From assembly GCA_037952775.1 (NCBI GenBank), contig JBANAY010000003.1, positions 12,648,001 through 12,712,000 of the forward strand: 64,000 nt of DNA, in the 5' to 3' direction. Of this stretch, positions 1 to 12,454 are shown one piece after another. Position 1 is the stretch's first letter. Each line of letters begins with the position of its first letter. Both the position numbers and the translations under genes were made by a program. The notes beneath the pieces were generated by a model. The model saw only the letters and a program-made list of their open reading frames with translations, did not search any database and was not told where the DNA came from. Source of the DNA: Clonostachys chloroleuca (taxonomy: Eukaryota > Ascomycota > Sordariomycetes > Hypocreales > Bionectriaceae).

Positions 1-3000
1 ACCAGCGGGCCTCTTCGCCACGGAAGCGAGGGACCGCAACTCCTGTCGGAAGGTCAGCTTTTTCGAACATTTTTCAATGCTGAAAGCGAGCGCTGGTGAT
101 GGGATCTGGGGAAGATAGATTTAGTCTCGCCATCACTGTGAGATGGGATACGAACAATCGTGATGGCTGGCCTTTGGTTGCATGGCAAATTGGCCGGGTA
201 GTGACAGAGGCTGGTTTTATGGGTGTATAGCGGGAGCCCGGCCTTAGTTGGCAGCGGTAAGCGCTGGATCCCAGCGTGTGTCCACCGCAACGGTTCATAT
301 TGGTGGATTCAATCGTTACGTGTTTTCGTGCGACCGGTTTCACTTATCAGGTGCAGCATGCGAGCTGCATGGCATTCGTGCTGCATAATCACACCTCCAG
401 TTGTGCCGAGGCTTGCACCGCCTGCTCAACAGCCATTGGTGAAAACAGGGACCGCGAGAACCTTCAATGGTTGGTTCACCAAGGGGCAGGGAAGGTAGTC
501 GGTACGGGAAGCACGAGCCAAAGGGCCTGGGGTATTTGTGCCATTCACGGCGGCTGCATATGTGTTGAATCTGCCCCATCCATCAGCCGGGGGTGCATAT
601 TTGCTGCTCCAGCGAGCAACCCCATGCTGGGAATAATTTCCAGCAGCGAACTGAGACATGCACGTAGTTCCAATCCTTCAATTCGCCCGTCAGGTGGGGG
701 AGGGTTGGGTTGGGGCGTGGGAGACAGCGTGATTGGTCAAGGGCTGACATGGTGATGGCCCAGCTGGGCTTTAGTCGGTACCGATGGCACGGATCGCAAG
801 CAAGTGTTAGAGTTAACTTTGGCCTTAGCCGTTCGACGGATGGTGTAGGCCTTTGGGTAGAGTCGACTTGTGGGCGTGGATTGAGAGACGAGATTGGGGA
901 TATCAATTCCAAATAGACGGGGTCCTTGGACAGAGGCGCGCTACTCACATTGACTTTGCACGCGCTCGCAGCCTCATTTCGCTACTCTTATTAATTACCG
1001 GATCGACCTGAAATTGGTCTTCGTACTCTGCGGCTGCTGGGGAGCGGACTAGTCGATCACTCACCAGGTAGGAGAATAGCGATAATATCCACCTGACCTG
1101 GTGCCACCTTGTATGCCAGACATAATGTCACATCGCAAATCCTTCCTTCATCTCAACGATGCCCTCGTCTGTTGGTTGGGATGAGTTGATCGGCGCATTG
1201 GGGGGGATGGTGAGATGTTGGGGGCGAAGAGGAAGGTCAGAGCAGAAGCTGGTGCGACCCCAAAAGTGAGCTGTCATGCTTATCCGAGTGGTTGTCTTGG
1301 AGCATGGAGTAACTGCTGTGAGGTCAGCATGCGGTTTCCGCTTTGTATCGAGTACTTGCGCAGGCACACGGGAAAGCAGCCGCTGTGACGATGAGGTCGC
1401 ATATGGGCCGCAGCAGAATCTAAAGTCACGCAGCAGCAGCTCATCCCGCCCGCCTGACAGCCACACTCTAACAGGGACAGGGGTGGGGCAAGATTGCAGT
1501 GGGTTTGAGGACTTCTGTGCATGTGTCCAAGCAGCCCTGGCATCGGGGAAAATGTGCCCAGGTTTCCAGAGGTGCCAGAAGGGCCTCCGTGCGCTCGCGT
1601 GGGAGTGGCTGCTTGACATCATCCATCATTTTAATCTTCATGGTGGACGGCACTTTTCGATATCTCGTAAGCAGGGCTATCCGTGTTTCAATGAAATGAA
1701 ACCAGCGCCCATCCTGCCTTGCTAGTTTCAAATGCCACTTGTTGAGAGGACTGTGTTTGGTGCGACCAGTCATCTGCGCCCGTCTGGTTGACCTCTCTGG
1801 CTTCTGGGGCCTGTCTTACCTAGTATGTAGTACTAAGGCAAGACTGTCGTGGCGTGTCTGCTGTCATCGGTCATCGGCCATCGCAAATACACACTCGCCC
1901 GCCGCGGATCCGAAGCAGCCGTGAGCCTGCCGCCCCTCTCCCACGTCTGAAATGGATGTTTGAAAATTTGTAGGGTCGCAGTCACGACAGGGGTAAAATA
2001 CTTCATGTCGAGGGACCGGTTCCAAATCCGGTCGCCGCGAAAGTCTGGGAGGTCAAGAACGAGATGGGATGGTGGAGTGATGCGCGCAGGTACGTACCTC
2101 GCGAGCCGGGAAAGCCTGGCCTTGTCCATACAGTCCGTGGTCAGCAACTGGCTCGAGATGCATGTTTCCTGCTCTCGGGAGTACTTGGATGGCCCGCGAG
2201 CGCGAGAGCGCAGTGCCTGGCGGCGGGAATGCCCAATTGCTGGGGGTGAGGTGAGGTCTCGAGTCTGAGACTGTGCGCCAAGGGTTTGTACAACAAATCC
2301 TCTCCGCTCACCCACACCTTCCTCCCATCGGCCGGTACATGCAACTGCGTGTGTAGTTCGTCCCATTGTGTCATGTGGAGGAGACTGTGGGTAACGCAGC
2401 CTGAGCGAGGAAGGGAGCCACAACCCGGGCTCCACGTCACCGAGCGAAGGTGGATGACATACAGCTTCTCGCGGGACAAGCAAGACATCAAGCCATGTGG
2501 GCTCGGCCAACCAGGCCAGGGCAGGCTGAGTGGGTGGGTGGTGACACGTACAAAGCCCTGGCTGCGTACATGCATAGTAGGTACATATGTAGCAGATTGT
2601 GGGTGCAGTGTGATGGTGTAGGCGTGAGCTGGCCGTTCGCTCGTTCTGCACAGCACACGCGTGCCTCGTCTGTCTGCATGAGCTGGTTGCCGCCTCGAGG
2701 GGCCTGGGCGAGTGATTGGCGATGGAGATCAGAGGTAGGGTTGCGGTGGGGACCTGGCTCTCGCTGCGGCTAGGGAGGGATGCTGCCTCTGATGTGTTGA
2801 CGGCGGATAGGAGCCAGCTAATCATCTGCAAACTTAGGCGCCCAATCTGTGTGTGGGCACCTCCCATCACATCCCCAGGAGAGAGACCTGCCTGCCTACC
2901 ACCTGCCTACCACCTGCCTTGTGCGCCGGTGGTGCTGTGCTGTTCCTGCCTGTTGGGCACCCAAAACGGACATGGCCAGCCACACTTGCCGTCTTTGCAG

Positions 3001-5358
3001 TTCCTGTTGCCCAAGAACGGGCATGTTGCTTCCCTGCACGTCCAGCTTGTCACCTCCATCGCTCTTGCCCACAACAGCCATTGATCCTCTGGTGACGTGA
3101 CGGCCCGGGAGGGAAGTGGCCCATTGAACCTGCTTTTTCCCGACGTTTGATTTAGGTAGGTATTTTATTTTTCGATTTCGCTCCGGGCCCGGGTCATCAG
3201 CTCCTCGTCTGCCCGCTGCGAGTGACTCCGGGAGGGTTTTCCCGTGCGAGGAGGAAGATCAGGCAGCCCCCAGCCCCCAAATCGAAGGCGGGTTGGGGTC
3301 CTGTTGTTGCTGTTGTTGCTGCTGTGGTTGTTTCACACTCGAGGTTGTTCAATGGAGCCGCTCCTACACGCCTCTGCTGGATCGGTTGGTGACGAAGCGC
3401 TCTCTGGGTGCATCTGACTTCGGCAGCATCCAACCAACGCCACCAAATCACTGGCCTCGCCTCGGATTCCTCGCGCTAGTGTTGGCCCCTACCATGTATT
3501 GAAGCGGCTTCCTCGCTAATGAGCCTCGTCGCAGGCTCCTCATTGGCACGCGGCGGTGGGCATAAGACCGCTTCTTGTCGTCCCTTCTCTTCTCCTCTCT
3601 TCTCTCGCCCATCGCCGCCTCATGCACGTCCGACGGATGGGGACATGCCACCACCAGCAGTGAAGGTGTCTAGCTCGCCGTCACTCTGACCGCCGCCGTG
3701 ATTTGCGTATGCGCTAAGGCAGTTGGTATCCAGGGCCAGCAATGGCCACCGTGCGCTACATTGCTTGCAGGGGGCGGGCAAGCGGGAGCAGCCCGAAAAG
3801 TGCCCTAACAGCTCCTTGCCAGTGGCCACCACCAGCTCACGTTCCTTGGTGGAGAGCACTGCATTATGCACATCCGTCTGCTGCTTTGATGTGAGGTAAG
3901 GCAAGGTAGGGGTTTGACTTGACCGCTTCCTCGGGCGTTCATCCACAAACAAGTCTGTCGTCCTCCGGCCTCCATCCGCCCTGGCCCTTCCTCCCTCGGG
4001 TCGGTCGAGAAACCAGACTGCACCGCTGGGTCGAATACCGTCCATGGACAAGCTTGACAAGCCATATCCACGCCCAGGGATCAGATTACTGTCACGACCA
4101 CGACACCATCCCGCTGGGGTCTTTTGCTAGGTTATTTGCTGGACACCAGAACGTGGTTTAGTCTCGGCCCGTCAAGGTGACCCAATAAACCCAACCTACA
4201 AAATTATTCGACCTGGGCCGTCATTTGCGACGGGGAGGGGCACATCTATCCAGGCGGAGGCTAACCTGCCTGCATCCTAGAGCGTACTAGTTATGTACAG
4301 CTGTGCTGCATGTACATATCGATGTGCTCCATTTCCGTTAGCAGGTTGGTGATCCACTCGTCGCTGAACTAACGATCCCTGCCTCACACCCAACCCCTGC
4401 GATGCACCTCTCCAAGACCCCCATTGCTTGCTGTGGTCCTCCCTGTCGATGGGTACCCATGGCCGGAGCTCATCAAGCAAGGCACTCACTGGTTTGTGAC
4501 GTTTCTCAGAATGGAGAGAGCTGTTGTCCCTACAGCTCGTGTGATATAGCGCTGGATGAGATTGCGTGGGGACCGTCCCTCACCTACATGAACGGCCGGC
4601 CAGCCTGGCTCGCTAGCTTGCCGCTCGAGTTATTGCTTTAATGACTGGGTACCCTCGTGTGCATCCTTTCCCGTGATACAATAAACAACTACCTCCGCCG
4701 CCTTCCACGACTTATCCTTGACCGATCTCCCTCCTCCTCATCCAATCCTCTGCCTCTTCGATTCCCCATCTCGTCACTCCCACGACCTAACCAGGACACC
4801 TAGTTGGCAGGGCCATCTGTGACGTCCGTTTTCTGACCGGGTTCCCTGACATCGTCTGAACCTTCCCTCGTGCTTGTGTCTTCTCGTACAAAAGTACTCT
4901 TTCTTCTATTTGTCCCCTTCTTCCTCGACCAGTTGCCGGTATTACTTCTACTGTTATTTCTGTTCCCCTTCTTCTCTTCGTTTCCTGTTCCGGTCAGATC
5001 CTGACAGTGTCGAGGCGCAGTCTTCACCCAGGCCTCGGCAATACTCATACTCTCTCCTCATTGGAGGCTTCGGGTCATATCTAGCTGCTGCGTCTTTGCT
5101 GGCCATTTCCCCTCGGGCGTTGGTTGTTGGCCTCACACAGCACGCGCCATCCATCTATCCGAGTTCCTGACCGTGTTTCTTGTTGCCAGCAAAACACGCT
5201 TCTTTCCGGGGGGTTTGGGCGACCAGACGGCTGACACCACCTTACCAACTGGGCGCATTTGGACCGACTGTAAATCCCATCCGGTGAGACCGCTGCTGCC
5301 TTCGACAGTGACGCCCATTTGGCCAACCACTCATTGAGCAAGATCTGTCTTGCAAAGT
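1..5358. other. gene-free upstream region
   Basis: No convincing coding region is seen on either strand. The longest open frames are GC-rich and rich in Cys, Arg, Ser and His. They have no recognisable domain and no credible intron structure. A GTTGTTGCTG-type microsatellite lies near 3301-3325 and short CCTGCCTACC repeats near 2889-2920. The stretch probably carries the long regulatory region of the bZIP gene to its right. Confidence 0.6.
4690..5000 (+). promoter_or_regulatory. pyrimidine-rich tract, probable core promoter of the bZIP gene
   Basis: The plus strand is strongly CT-rich here, with repeated CTCCTCCTC, TTCTTCCTC and CTTCTTCTC blocks. Such tracts are common around transcription starts of filamentous ascomycete genes. 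The implied leader before the bZIP reading frame would be 700-1200 nt. No clear TATA box was seen. This is inferred from composition only. Confidence 0.35.
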
Positions 5359-5451
5359 ATGATTGGTCAATCTAACTGCAGACTATTGCACACCGTCCAG
5401 CACCTTCTATTCACCTCGCACCTCCTCGTGCCGTGCAGCTTGCGTCCCTAG
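5359..5451 (+). other. possible upstream ORF in the bZIP leader
   Basis: This is a 30-codon frame with an ATG start and a TAG stop, lying between the CT-rich tract and the bZIP frame. It is the last ATG with a useful frame before the bZIP coding region. It could be a regulatory uORF, or its start could belong to a spliced first exon. Neither can be decided from the sequence. Confidence 0.3.
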
Positions 5452-5718
5452 CACCCTCATCAAGCTAGGACTACCCCTCCCATCACAGCCGTTTCTCGCC
5501 TTTGACGCCCTCGGATCATCGAGTTCTGACTGACTCCCACGCGGTGAGAAGCGAAGAGGTTGACCAGGAAGCGACTGGCTTGGTCTACGAAGAGACTCTG
5601 GCATCTTTCCCCCAACTCCTGTCCTCGATTCACCAAGAAGTAGCGGGCTGTTTGGGTATCCACTCCCAGCGAGTCCCGGGTTATCGACATCATCCTGGCG
5701 CTCACAACGACCAGCCTG

Positions 5719-7578
5719 TTGCAACAGGCAGCGCCCGGCCAGGACAGTCCTGCCTCTCTCCTGACTGAATATACGGCCACGACGAGCCCAAACTCCCCGC
5801 GGACGCCGCTAACCCCTACCTATTCCTCAAAGACCTCGCCGAAGAGGCTCAGTTTTGGGCAGAGCGCGCCGCTGAATCCCAGCACGGGTCAAGACAATCG
5901 ATGTAGTAGGCCTTGGGGCCAAGCAACCAGTGGGGATCATATCTCAATGTCGCAGAGGAGTCCTGCGACGCCCCATGGTTCCGGTTACCAGACTCCTGGG
6001 TCGTCGATTCGGGAGACGTCGACGAGCAATCCAAATGCGCCGCACCAGCCTGACAGTGGCATTGGCGCTCCAAAATACAGCAGCGGGTTCCATGCTGCCG
6101 AAGACTTGAGACAACAACAAGTCCCACCAAGACTTTTGGGCGTCCATAATATACTGAACCCATCAGAGCCTCAGTCGAGAGCTCACGAGGGCAGACCTTC
6201 TGGGGACAGAATCAGCGTCTTCACAGGCCATCCGGATCATGCGGCTCCTGGTTCTGCTTCACACCCAAACACTCCTCTTGGGCCTGGGGCACCGCTGCCC
6301 CCCTCGATGCTGCACGAACGAAACTCGCCAGCCGTGCCTTATTCCCACTCAACAGATAACCGACCGGCTCCCAGCCCCAAAGGCCCGGGTCTGAAGAGTA
6401 TTGGGATGGGGGGATTCCCGCCAAGGGAAACGGATCCAAGGGCGCATAGTCTGGCTCCCAGCATTTCTCCTGCGAAGCGTCGCCGAGAGGATGATGGTCC
6501 AGAAGATTACAGACCGCATGTTTCAAATCGGAGTCACCCATCAAGTGTTCCGCATACACCAAATCTACCTGCTGCTGCCGCCATTTCCCGGTCATATTCG
6601 CAACCAATGGCTCAACCACAGGGAGGACCTCACCAGCCTCCTTCCGGAGACGCCCTGGACGCTCCATCGAGAGACGCACACGGCTATCCCCAACCTTCTT
6701 CCGCCCACGCCCATTTCCAGCCAGGTCCCTATGGAGGACGATCATTCTCCGCTTCAGCTGTCACTGGCCCACCTCTTGACGAGCCTACCTGGTCCGAATC
6801 AATGCGTCGATCCAGTCTAGGGGCGCAGATAATGGCAGGTGATGGCCAGCAAGCATTCATATCTCTTCCTGGCAGCGACGCCCCAATTCCGATCCACGTA
6901 GATTACTCGCAGGCATCGAAGAAGGCAGACGAGAAGAGACAACGGAACGCAAAGGCCTCGACTCGCCACCGCCGAAAGAGAAAGGCGATCCAGGAAGAGA
7001 ACGCCAGGCAGCTTCAAGATCTCAAAGAGAGCAGGGAAGATATGGAGCTGAAAATCGAAGAGTTGACAGCCCAGCGAGACTTTTATAGAAGGGAACGAAA
7101 CCGGCTGCGCGAGGTCGTCGCTCGAACACCCTCGATCGCTGAACACGCTGCATCGGCACCCAGCCCCACGTTAACGCCGGCACGGGTGGGATCGTACAGC
7201 CCTCGCCACAGTGCCCGAAACATCAGAGAATACAGCAGTGAAGCCTCGTCTAATGAAAGGCCAGCGCGGCGTCAAAGGATCGATGACGGCTCTGAAACCT
7301 CTCTGGCATCGCTTGTTGGTGCCCCTGGAACCCCCTTGGGCAGGTCCCGAATCTCGGTCCAGGATTTGGTGCTCCATCTCGACCCCATTCGGCGGCATCG
7401 TCATCGGCAGGCGGAGGAGAGCGACTGCCGCCTTTGCGAACACACATCGATGGCCCACCCCCGATGCTCCATGGCCAGCCTGGGCAACCTCATGAACAGG
7501 ACCCTAGAACTGGCCAGTGGATCCCTATACAACCCCGCCACATTGAAACTGGTTGGGCAACAGGTGGCCGTAAGCTGA
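5719..7578 (+). CDS. bZIP transcription factor
   Basis: The open frame encodes 619 residues up to a TGA at 7576-7578. The first in-frame ATG is at 5947, which would give 543 residues. The frame is open back to 5644, so translation either starts at 5947 or a spliced upstream exon supplies the start. The first 390 residues are rich in Ser, Pro and Gly and look disordered. At about 6925-6990 a basic region shows the bZIP signature N-x7-R (Asn, seven residues, Arg) followed by RKRK. A coiled-coil zipper follows to about 7105. The C-terminal part has a short CRLCEH segment. The family binds DNA as a dimer in the nucleus; the target is not predictable. The bZIP call is firm, the start is not. Confidence 0.85.
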   Translation: MQQAAPGQDSPASLLTEYTATTSPNSPRTPLTPTYSSKTSPKRLSFGQSAPLNPSTGQDNRCSRPWGQATSGDHISMSQRSPATPHGSGYQTPGSSIRETSTSNPNAPHQPDSGIGAPKYSSGFHAAEDLRQQQVPPRLLGVHNILNPSEPQSRAHEGRPSGDRISVFTGHPDHAAPGSASHPNTPLGPGAPLPPSMLHERNSPAVPYSHSTDNRPAPSPKGPGLKSIGMGGFPPRETDPRAHSLAPSISPAKRRREDDGPEDYRPHVSNRSHPSSVPHTPNLPAAAAISRSYSQPMAQPQGGPHQPPSGDALDAPSRDAHGYPQPSSAHAHFQPGPYGGRSFSASAVTGPPLDEPTWSESMRRSSLGAQIMAGDGQQAFISLPGSDAPIPIHVDYSQASKKADEKRQRNAKASTRHRRKRKAIQEENARQLQDLKESREDMELKIEELTAQRDFYRRERNRLREVVARTPSIAEHAASAPSPTLTPARVGSYSPRHSARNIREYSSEASSNERPARRQRIDDGSETSLASLVGAPGTPLGRSRISVQDLVLHLDPIRRHRHRQAEESDCRLCEHTSMAHPRCSMASLGNLMNRTLELASGSLYNPATLKLVGQQVAVS

Positions 7579-9690
7579 GCGACGGCCCGCCTCGGTAGTG
7601 GAGACAACCAAGAACAAGCTCTCCAAGAGGAGTCTGGGAGTGTTGGTCACTCCTTGTACCCTCATTATACGTTCGTTACATACGACGATGCCACTTGACG
7701 GCATGGGTATACCCACTTCCCTCTTGTCTTAATCCTTTTAATCATCTTTTCCCTTTTACCTCACTCTTTAGCACTGCGGTTTATTTTCCTTTGATTTTCT
7801 CGGCGCAATTGGAAGAAACATCTCTATCGGGCAACCGAGCATTCGATCTTATCTATCCTTTTATTCACCCATTTCAGGTCTTCAAAGCGGCATCAATCTA
7901 GTTGATTTACAGTTTATGAAGGGAGCTGTTGTTGGCGCATATTTAGTTCCTTGGTGTGGTGGCGTCCTGGTCCAAAGGCTTCATTCATCATATGAAACAT
8001 TGAAGATTATCCCAAACGACCTCAGCGGCCATTGGGCCCTGAATGCAAGGACATAATCATGAAGAACAGGCCAATAGAGCTAGGATGGAACATGACAGGC
8101 GGCGGAGATGAAGGTTTTCAAGGCGTGCTGGCCCCAATATCGTTAAAAGCGTTGGGTGATTTCTATCCTTACACATCTTTTCTTTTTGAGCATTTTGTCA
8201 CGCAGACAAGGGCTGTTTGTGTCGGGTCGAGCGAGTGGAGGTCGTTGAATATACCTTTGTGTGTTCGTATTGGCTGTAAGGTGCCGTGGACTTTGGAGAT
8301 ACCAGATTGGAACAGAACTGTTATTGGGAGATTGCAGGGCAACTCTACGTTGGAAGCGAATATTGTTTGTTTTTATGGTTGGAGTCAGGTTTTCTTTCTC
8401 GAATAGTGCAGATTGGCGAAGAACTTCCAAGCGAAGAGTTGGGTTCAGGATGGGGGCCAAGAGCCAAAAAGTATATAACCGAATTCTTCAATGTAATCAA
8501 ATCTAGTAATAATTCTTTATCCTTCATCTATTGATGAACACCATGTGCTTATAGCTCTGGCCCGCGAGCTCAGGCCGGGTCTGTAAGTATCACGCGCTCA
8601 TCGTCAGCAGGCTGCATCCCGTATGGAACGATATGCGATGTAGGTCAGCGAAATGGGTCATGTAATTCCAATTCTCGCCATCAACACCAGAGTCTTTGCA
8701 CCATTCATATCGACATGAAGGATCGGGGAACCCAAAATGCCTCTGGCAAAGACTCGATGGATTTTATTGAGGTGAGCCCATCCACCTGCAAGCTTTCCAA
8801 CACAGAACAACCCTGCCTGTGACGGCATTGCGCCAACACCTCCAGCCCTCGATGATCAACACGACTGGGTTGTGAGAATGCGAGCAGCTTACCTCTGGCA
8901 TGGCGTTGAATGTGGGCATGAACCGATTATGAAATGGGTCTGCGCGTCCTGTTGGTACGGGCGAGTTGCGTGGAGGGATTGATTGACCTCATTGTCATTC
9001 CCCCTACTCTGCCACCTTGCTGAACAACTTTGGCCGCCTCCTTCCAAGGCAGAGCAAACGAAATCCGAGGCGGGGGGGGGGGGGCAAAGGCAAGCCTGAA
9101 AGCACAAGGACGCGAGTATTATTTGCAGGATTTCAAGGGATTCATTCCAGCTTGCAGTACTAACCATTTAGGTGATACGGAATACAGATCTTACGGGCTT
9201 GGAATAATTTTAAGGCTGCATATGCGGTACGAAAATGGATCGAGCCTAGATTAATCAGCTGACTTGCAGAGAACATAGACACGCATTCCCGTCGCTTATC
9301 GAAGGATTGGGACCTTTGACAATTGCTTGTTACCATAAAAGTCGACCTTTTGTCAACCACGCATATGCAGCATGAGGCTGAGATGGGACCGCCGTTGCTG
9401 GGCGGAACCTGGTCCCGAGTCTGCCATGATTCTGTCGCTTTTGCTTAGTATTGGAGCGCCGTAAGCGCCAGAATGTCGTCCAGAATGCGTTTCGGGTATG
9501 GCAAACTGGGCGGCAGCAATAAAATAGGGCTGGGCATCTTGATACTTTATTGTCACGATCTGCCCAGTTCATTTGACCTTCTCCATTCCTCCCCAAGCGT
9601 TGTCATTTTTTGTTTTAATCATTTTAATTCGCATCATTTGATTTCACTTGTTTGTATATATTCTACCCTTTGACCGCAATTGGCTTCTAG
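7579..9690. other. 3' flank and intergenic stretch
   Basis: No gene is supported. A 124-codon frame at 8032-8406 begins with TTG and matches nothing I recognise, so it is left out. The stretch holds a 13-base G run and, near 9651-9663, a TATATA-like element upstream of the next gene. Confidence 0.55.
9072..9084 (+). repeat. G13 homopolymer
   Basis: This is a run of thirteen G residues in non-coding DNA. Its true length is uncertain, as for any long G run. Confidence 0.9.
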
Positions 9691-12207
9691 ATGAAGGCCA
9701 ACGCCATCTTCCTCGCCCTGTCCGGCCTGGCGAGCTTATTAGCTCTGCCAAAGGGCACTGCCGGCCACGAATTGGCTACGAGCGACCAAGAAAACACTGT
9801 CGGTGGTCGCGATCTGACACACAGAGCCATCGATGCCCAAGACTTGCGACCCCGGATGCCAACTAAACGTGCGGGTGTAAAGCGACCTCCTGCACCCAAG
9901 AAGGCTGCCCCCCAGAAGGCCGCACCGAAGAAAGCTCCGCCTAAAAAGACGGCTCCAGCAAAGGTCACGCCCAAGAAGGCCACACCTAAGAAGGCTACTC
10001 CCCCGAAGAAGGCCGCAGGCAACAAGAAGGTCGGTGCTAAGAAGCCTTCTGGTACTAAGAAACCTCCTTCCAAGGCCGGGGGGAACAAGAAGACTCCAGC
10101 AAAGGCTGGATCTAAGAAGAACCCTGCCAAGGTTGGAGTGAAGAAAGCTGCTAGAGCTAAGAAGACCCTTGGCAGCAAGAAGACCGGCGGTGTCAAGAAA
10201 CCTGGAAACAACAAGAAGGTTGCTGGCAACAAGAAAGCTACCGGTAGCAAGCAGACTCCTGCCAAGGCCGGAGCCAAGAAGATCACTGGTAATAAGAAGG
10301 CTGCCAGTACGAAGACTAGCAGCAAGAAGGCAGCTGGCAGCAAGAAGGCAGCCGGCGACAAGAAGGCAGTTGGCAACAAGAAGGCAGCTGGCAGCAAGAA
10401 GGCTGGCAACAAGAAGGCAGCTGGCAGCAAGAAAGCTACCGGTAGCAAGCAGACTCCTACCAAGGCCGGAGCCAAGAAGGCAGCTGGCAGCAAGAAGGCA
10501 GCCAGTAAGAAGACTAGCAACAAGAATGCCGGCAGCAAGAAGGCAGCCGCTCGCAAGAAGGCAGCTGGTAGCAAGAAGGCAGCTGGCAACAAGAAGACTC
10601 CTTCCAAGGGCGGAGCCAAGAAGGTCATTGGTAATAAGAAGGTTGCCAGTAAGAAGACTAGCAACAAGAATACTGGCAGCAAGAACACAGCTGCTCGCAA
10701 GAAGGTCTCAGGTAATAAGCAGGCAGCTGGCAATAAGAAGACTGACAACAAAAAGGCTCCCAGCAACAAGAAGGCTTCTGGGGGCAAGAATGTTACTGGC
10801 AACAAGAAGACTGGTAATAAGAAAGCCCCTGGGAGCAAGAAGTCTCTTGGCAGCAAGAAGGCCGGCGGTGTCAAGAACCATGGAAACAACAAGAAGGCTG
10901 GTAAGAAGAATGTAGCTGCTCACAACAAATCTGGAACTAGAAAGACTAGCAACAAGAAAGCCGGTACTAGGAAGGCCGCCAACAAGAAGGCCGCCAACAA
11001 GAAGACCGTCAACAAGAAGACCGCCAACAAGAAGGGCTTAGGGAACAAGAAAGCCTCTGCCAAGACGAAAATTGCTGGTAACAAGAAGACCCTTGGCAGC
11101 AAGAAGACTCCTGCCAAGGCTGGAGCTAAGAAGGTCACCGGCAACAAGAAGGCTCCTAGCAACAAGAAGGTTGGCAACAAGAAGGTTGGCAACAAGAAGA
11201 CCAGCAACAAGAAGACGGCTGGTAATAAGAAGACGGCTGGTAATAAGAAAGCCGGCAACAGGAAAACTGGTGCTAAAAAAGCCGATAGCAAGAAAGCTGG
11301 TGACAGGAAGGCTATCACAACGTCCTCGGCTCCCACTTCCACCAATACCAAGGAGAAGACCTCTGCTAAGGCTGGCGGCGAGGCGAAGAGCTGCTCCCTG
11401 CGAAGGCGCAATGGCTCAGACGCCGAATCGTCAGATTGCGGTGGTAATAGAGGCGGAAATAGTGGTAAGAGGAAGGCCGCTGGGAGCGAGAGTTCTGGGA
11501 GCGAGAGCCCCGAGAGCAGCCACAAGAGGCCGAAGACCGAAGAGAAACCCACGGAAGAGCAGAAACCTAACGCGGGACCTGCCCGAGAAGAAAGGCCCGA
11601 TCCTGCACTCAACAAGATTGACTTGAGCCGGTCTGAGTACAAGGACGAAGTAGGCAGCGAAGGGCCGTTCCGCGGATTGAAGAAGCAATGGAAGCAGTGG
11701 AGCGTCGATCCTGCGGGCAAGGGGAAAGAGACGTATGGGGAGAAGCCCATTATGCAGTACCAAACATCAGTGACGGACCAAGGTGGATATTTCAACACCA
11801 AATGGGTTGAGACAGAGAACCGAAACCTTCCGGAAGGCACAAACCGACGGAACATGATAAAAGATGGCTGGAAAAAGGCCGGTGGCTCACCTGATAAGCT
11901 TAAGGGTTTGGGCGACAGCAACATCATCAATCCGGAGGTAAAGAATTCGATGTACGAGGCGTTCTCTAAAGTGGACGGAAAAAACCCCGACAAACCCCCT
12001 GTATCAGCCACATTCAAGCCTGGCAAACCCGGATGGGAAGAGATTAATAACAACCCCTTCCTCGGTGGTTACAATAAGATGCTGGAGGAGAATAAGGATG
12101 AGTTCGGAAATGCAAAGGTCAAGTCTGTCACGGCGACCATTCACAAGGCGACCGGTGATGAAGAACATGACCCTCACCATCTTCTGACCATGCTAGACCG
12201 TTCCTGA
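9691..12207 (+). CDS. secreted lysine-rich repeat protein with C-terminal domain
   Basis: This is one uninterrupted exon of 838 residues starting at ATG. Residues 1-25 form a signal peptide with a hydrophobic core ending in a small-residue cleavage site. A Lys-Arg dibasic site at 59-60 fits Kex2 processing. Residues about 66-543 are a low-complexity repeat of Lys-Lys pairs separated by Ala, Gly, Ser and Asn (GNKK, GSKKA, KKTSNKK units), resembling histone H1 tails in composition. Residues 545-615 are Ser/Glu-rich. Residues about 617-838 look globular, with many aromatic residues and no recognised motif. The layout suggests a secreted protein whose basic stretch could bind acidic polymers such as DNA, anionic glycans or cell surfaces, and so deliver or anchor the C-terminal module. 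That role is inference. The domain was not recognised. Confidence 0.8.
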   Translation: MKANAIFLALSGLASLLALPKGTAGHELATSDQENTVGGRDLTHRAIDAQDLRPRMPTKRAGVKRPPAPKKAAPQKAAPKKAPPKKTAPAKVTPKKATPKKATPPKKAAGNKKVGAKKPSGTKKPPSKAGGNKKTPAKAGSKKNPAKVGVKKAARAKKTLGSKKTGGVKKPGNNKKVAGNKKATGSKQTPAKAGAKKITGNKKAASTKTSSKKAAGSKKAAGDKKAVGNKKAAGSKKAGNKKAAGSKKATGSKQTPTKAGAKKAAGSKKAASKKTSNKNAGSKKAAARKKAAGSKKAAGNKKTPSKGGAKKVIGNKKVASKKTSNKNTGSKNTAARKKVSGNKQAAGNKKTDNKKAPSNKKASGGKNVTGNKKTGNKKAPGSKKSLGSKKAGGVKNHGNNKKAGKKNVAAHNKSGTRKTSNKKAGTRKAANKKAANKKTVNKKTANKKGLGNKKASAKTKIAGNKKTLGSKKTPAKAGAKKVTGNKKAPSNKKVGNKKVGNKKTSNKKTAGNKKTAGNKKAGNRKTGAKKADSKKAGDRKAITTSSAPTSTNTKEKTSAKAGGEAKSCSLRRRNGSDAESSDCGGNRGGNSGKRKAAGSESSGSESPESSHKRPKTEEKPTEEQKPNAGPAREERPDPALNKIDLSRSEYKDEVGSEGPFRGLKKQWKQWSVDPAGKGKETYGEKPIMQYQTSVTDQGGYFNTKWVETENRNLPEGTNRRNMIKDGWKKAGGSPDKLKGLGDSNIINPEVKNSMYEAFSKVDGKNPDKPPVSATFKPGKPGWEEINNNPFLGGYNKMLEENKDEFGNAKVKSVTATIHKATGDEEHDPHHLLTMLDRS
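9886..11320 (+). repeat. coding tandem repeat, Lys-Lys-rich units
   Basis: About 1.4 kb of degenerate AAGAAG-rich repeat lies inside the secreted protein gene. Higher-order units of roughly 150-250 bp recur; for example, the block reading ACTCCTGCCAAGGC appears several times. The repeat stays in frame throughout, which implies selection on the protein or very recent expansion. The antisense strand is also open here, but only because AAG and GCC codons have no reverse-complement stops. Confidence 0.85.
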
Positions 12208-12454
12208 AGGAGGATAAGCCAATGTCGTTTGTGGGGGGCTGTATGAATACAGTACATATTGCATAGGATAATTCTGGGAGATGTTACCACCCCCTATACT
12301 CATTATCGTCATTAAATCTCATGATTTTCGCTCTATCATTATGACATGTTCTCCTCTGATCAAGTACGCAGCATGTTACCCCAAACTATTGTGTTGTACC
12401 TAAGTCAATGTTAAACGATGCCCTATTTCTATGACCCCTTTACCAACAGTACCG

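Noticed and set aside
1833..2870. 345-codon minus-strand frame
   Set aside because: GC-rich non-coding DNA; no domain, odd Cys/His/Arg-rich composition and several overlapping frames of similar length on both strands.
8032..8406. 124-codon plus-strand frame
   Set aside because: TTG start, located in the 3' flank of the bZIP gene, no family resemblance.
9687..10892. 401-codon minus-strand frame full of Phe-Leu-Leu-Pro repeats
   Set aside because: It is the exact antisense of the Lys-rich repeat. The low-complexity codons leave no reverse stops, and there is no independent start or promoter.
10920..12053. 377-codon minus-strand frame
   Set aside because: Antisense shadow of the same secreted-protein gene, with hydrophobic composition caused by the repeat.
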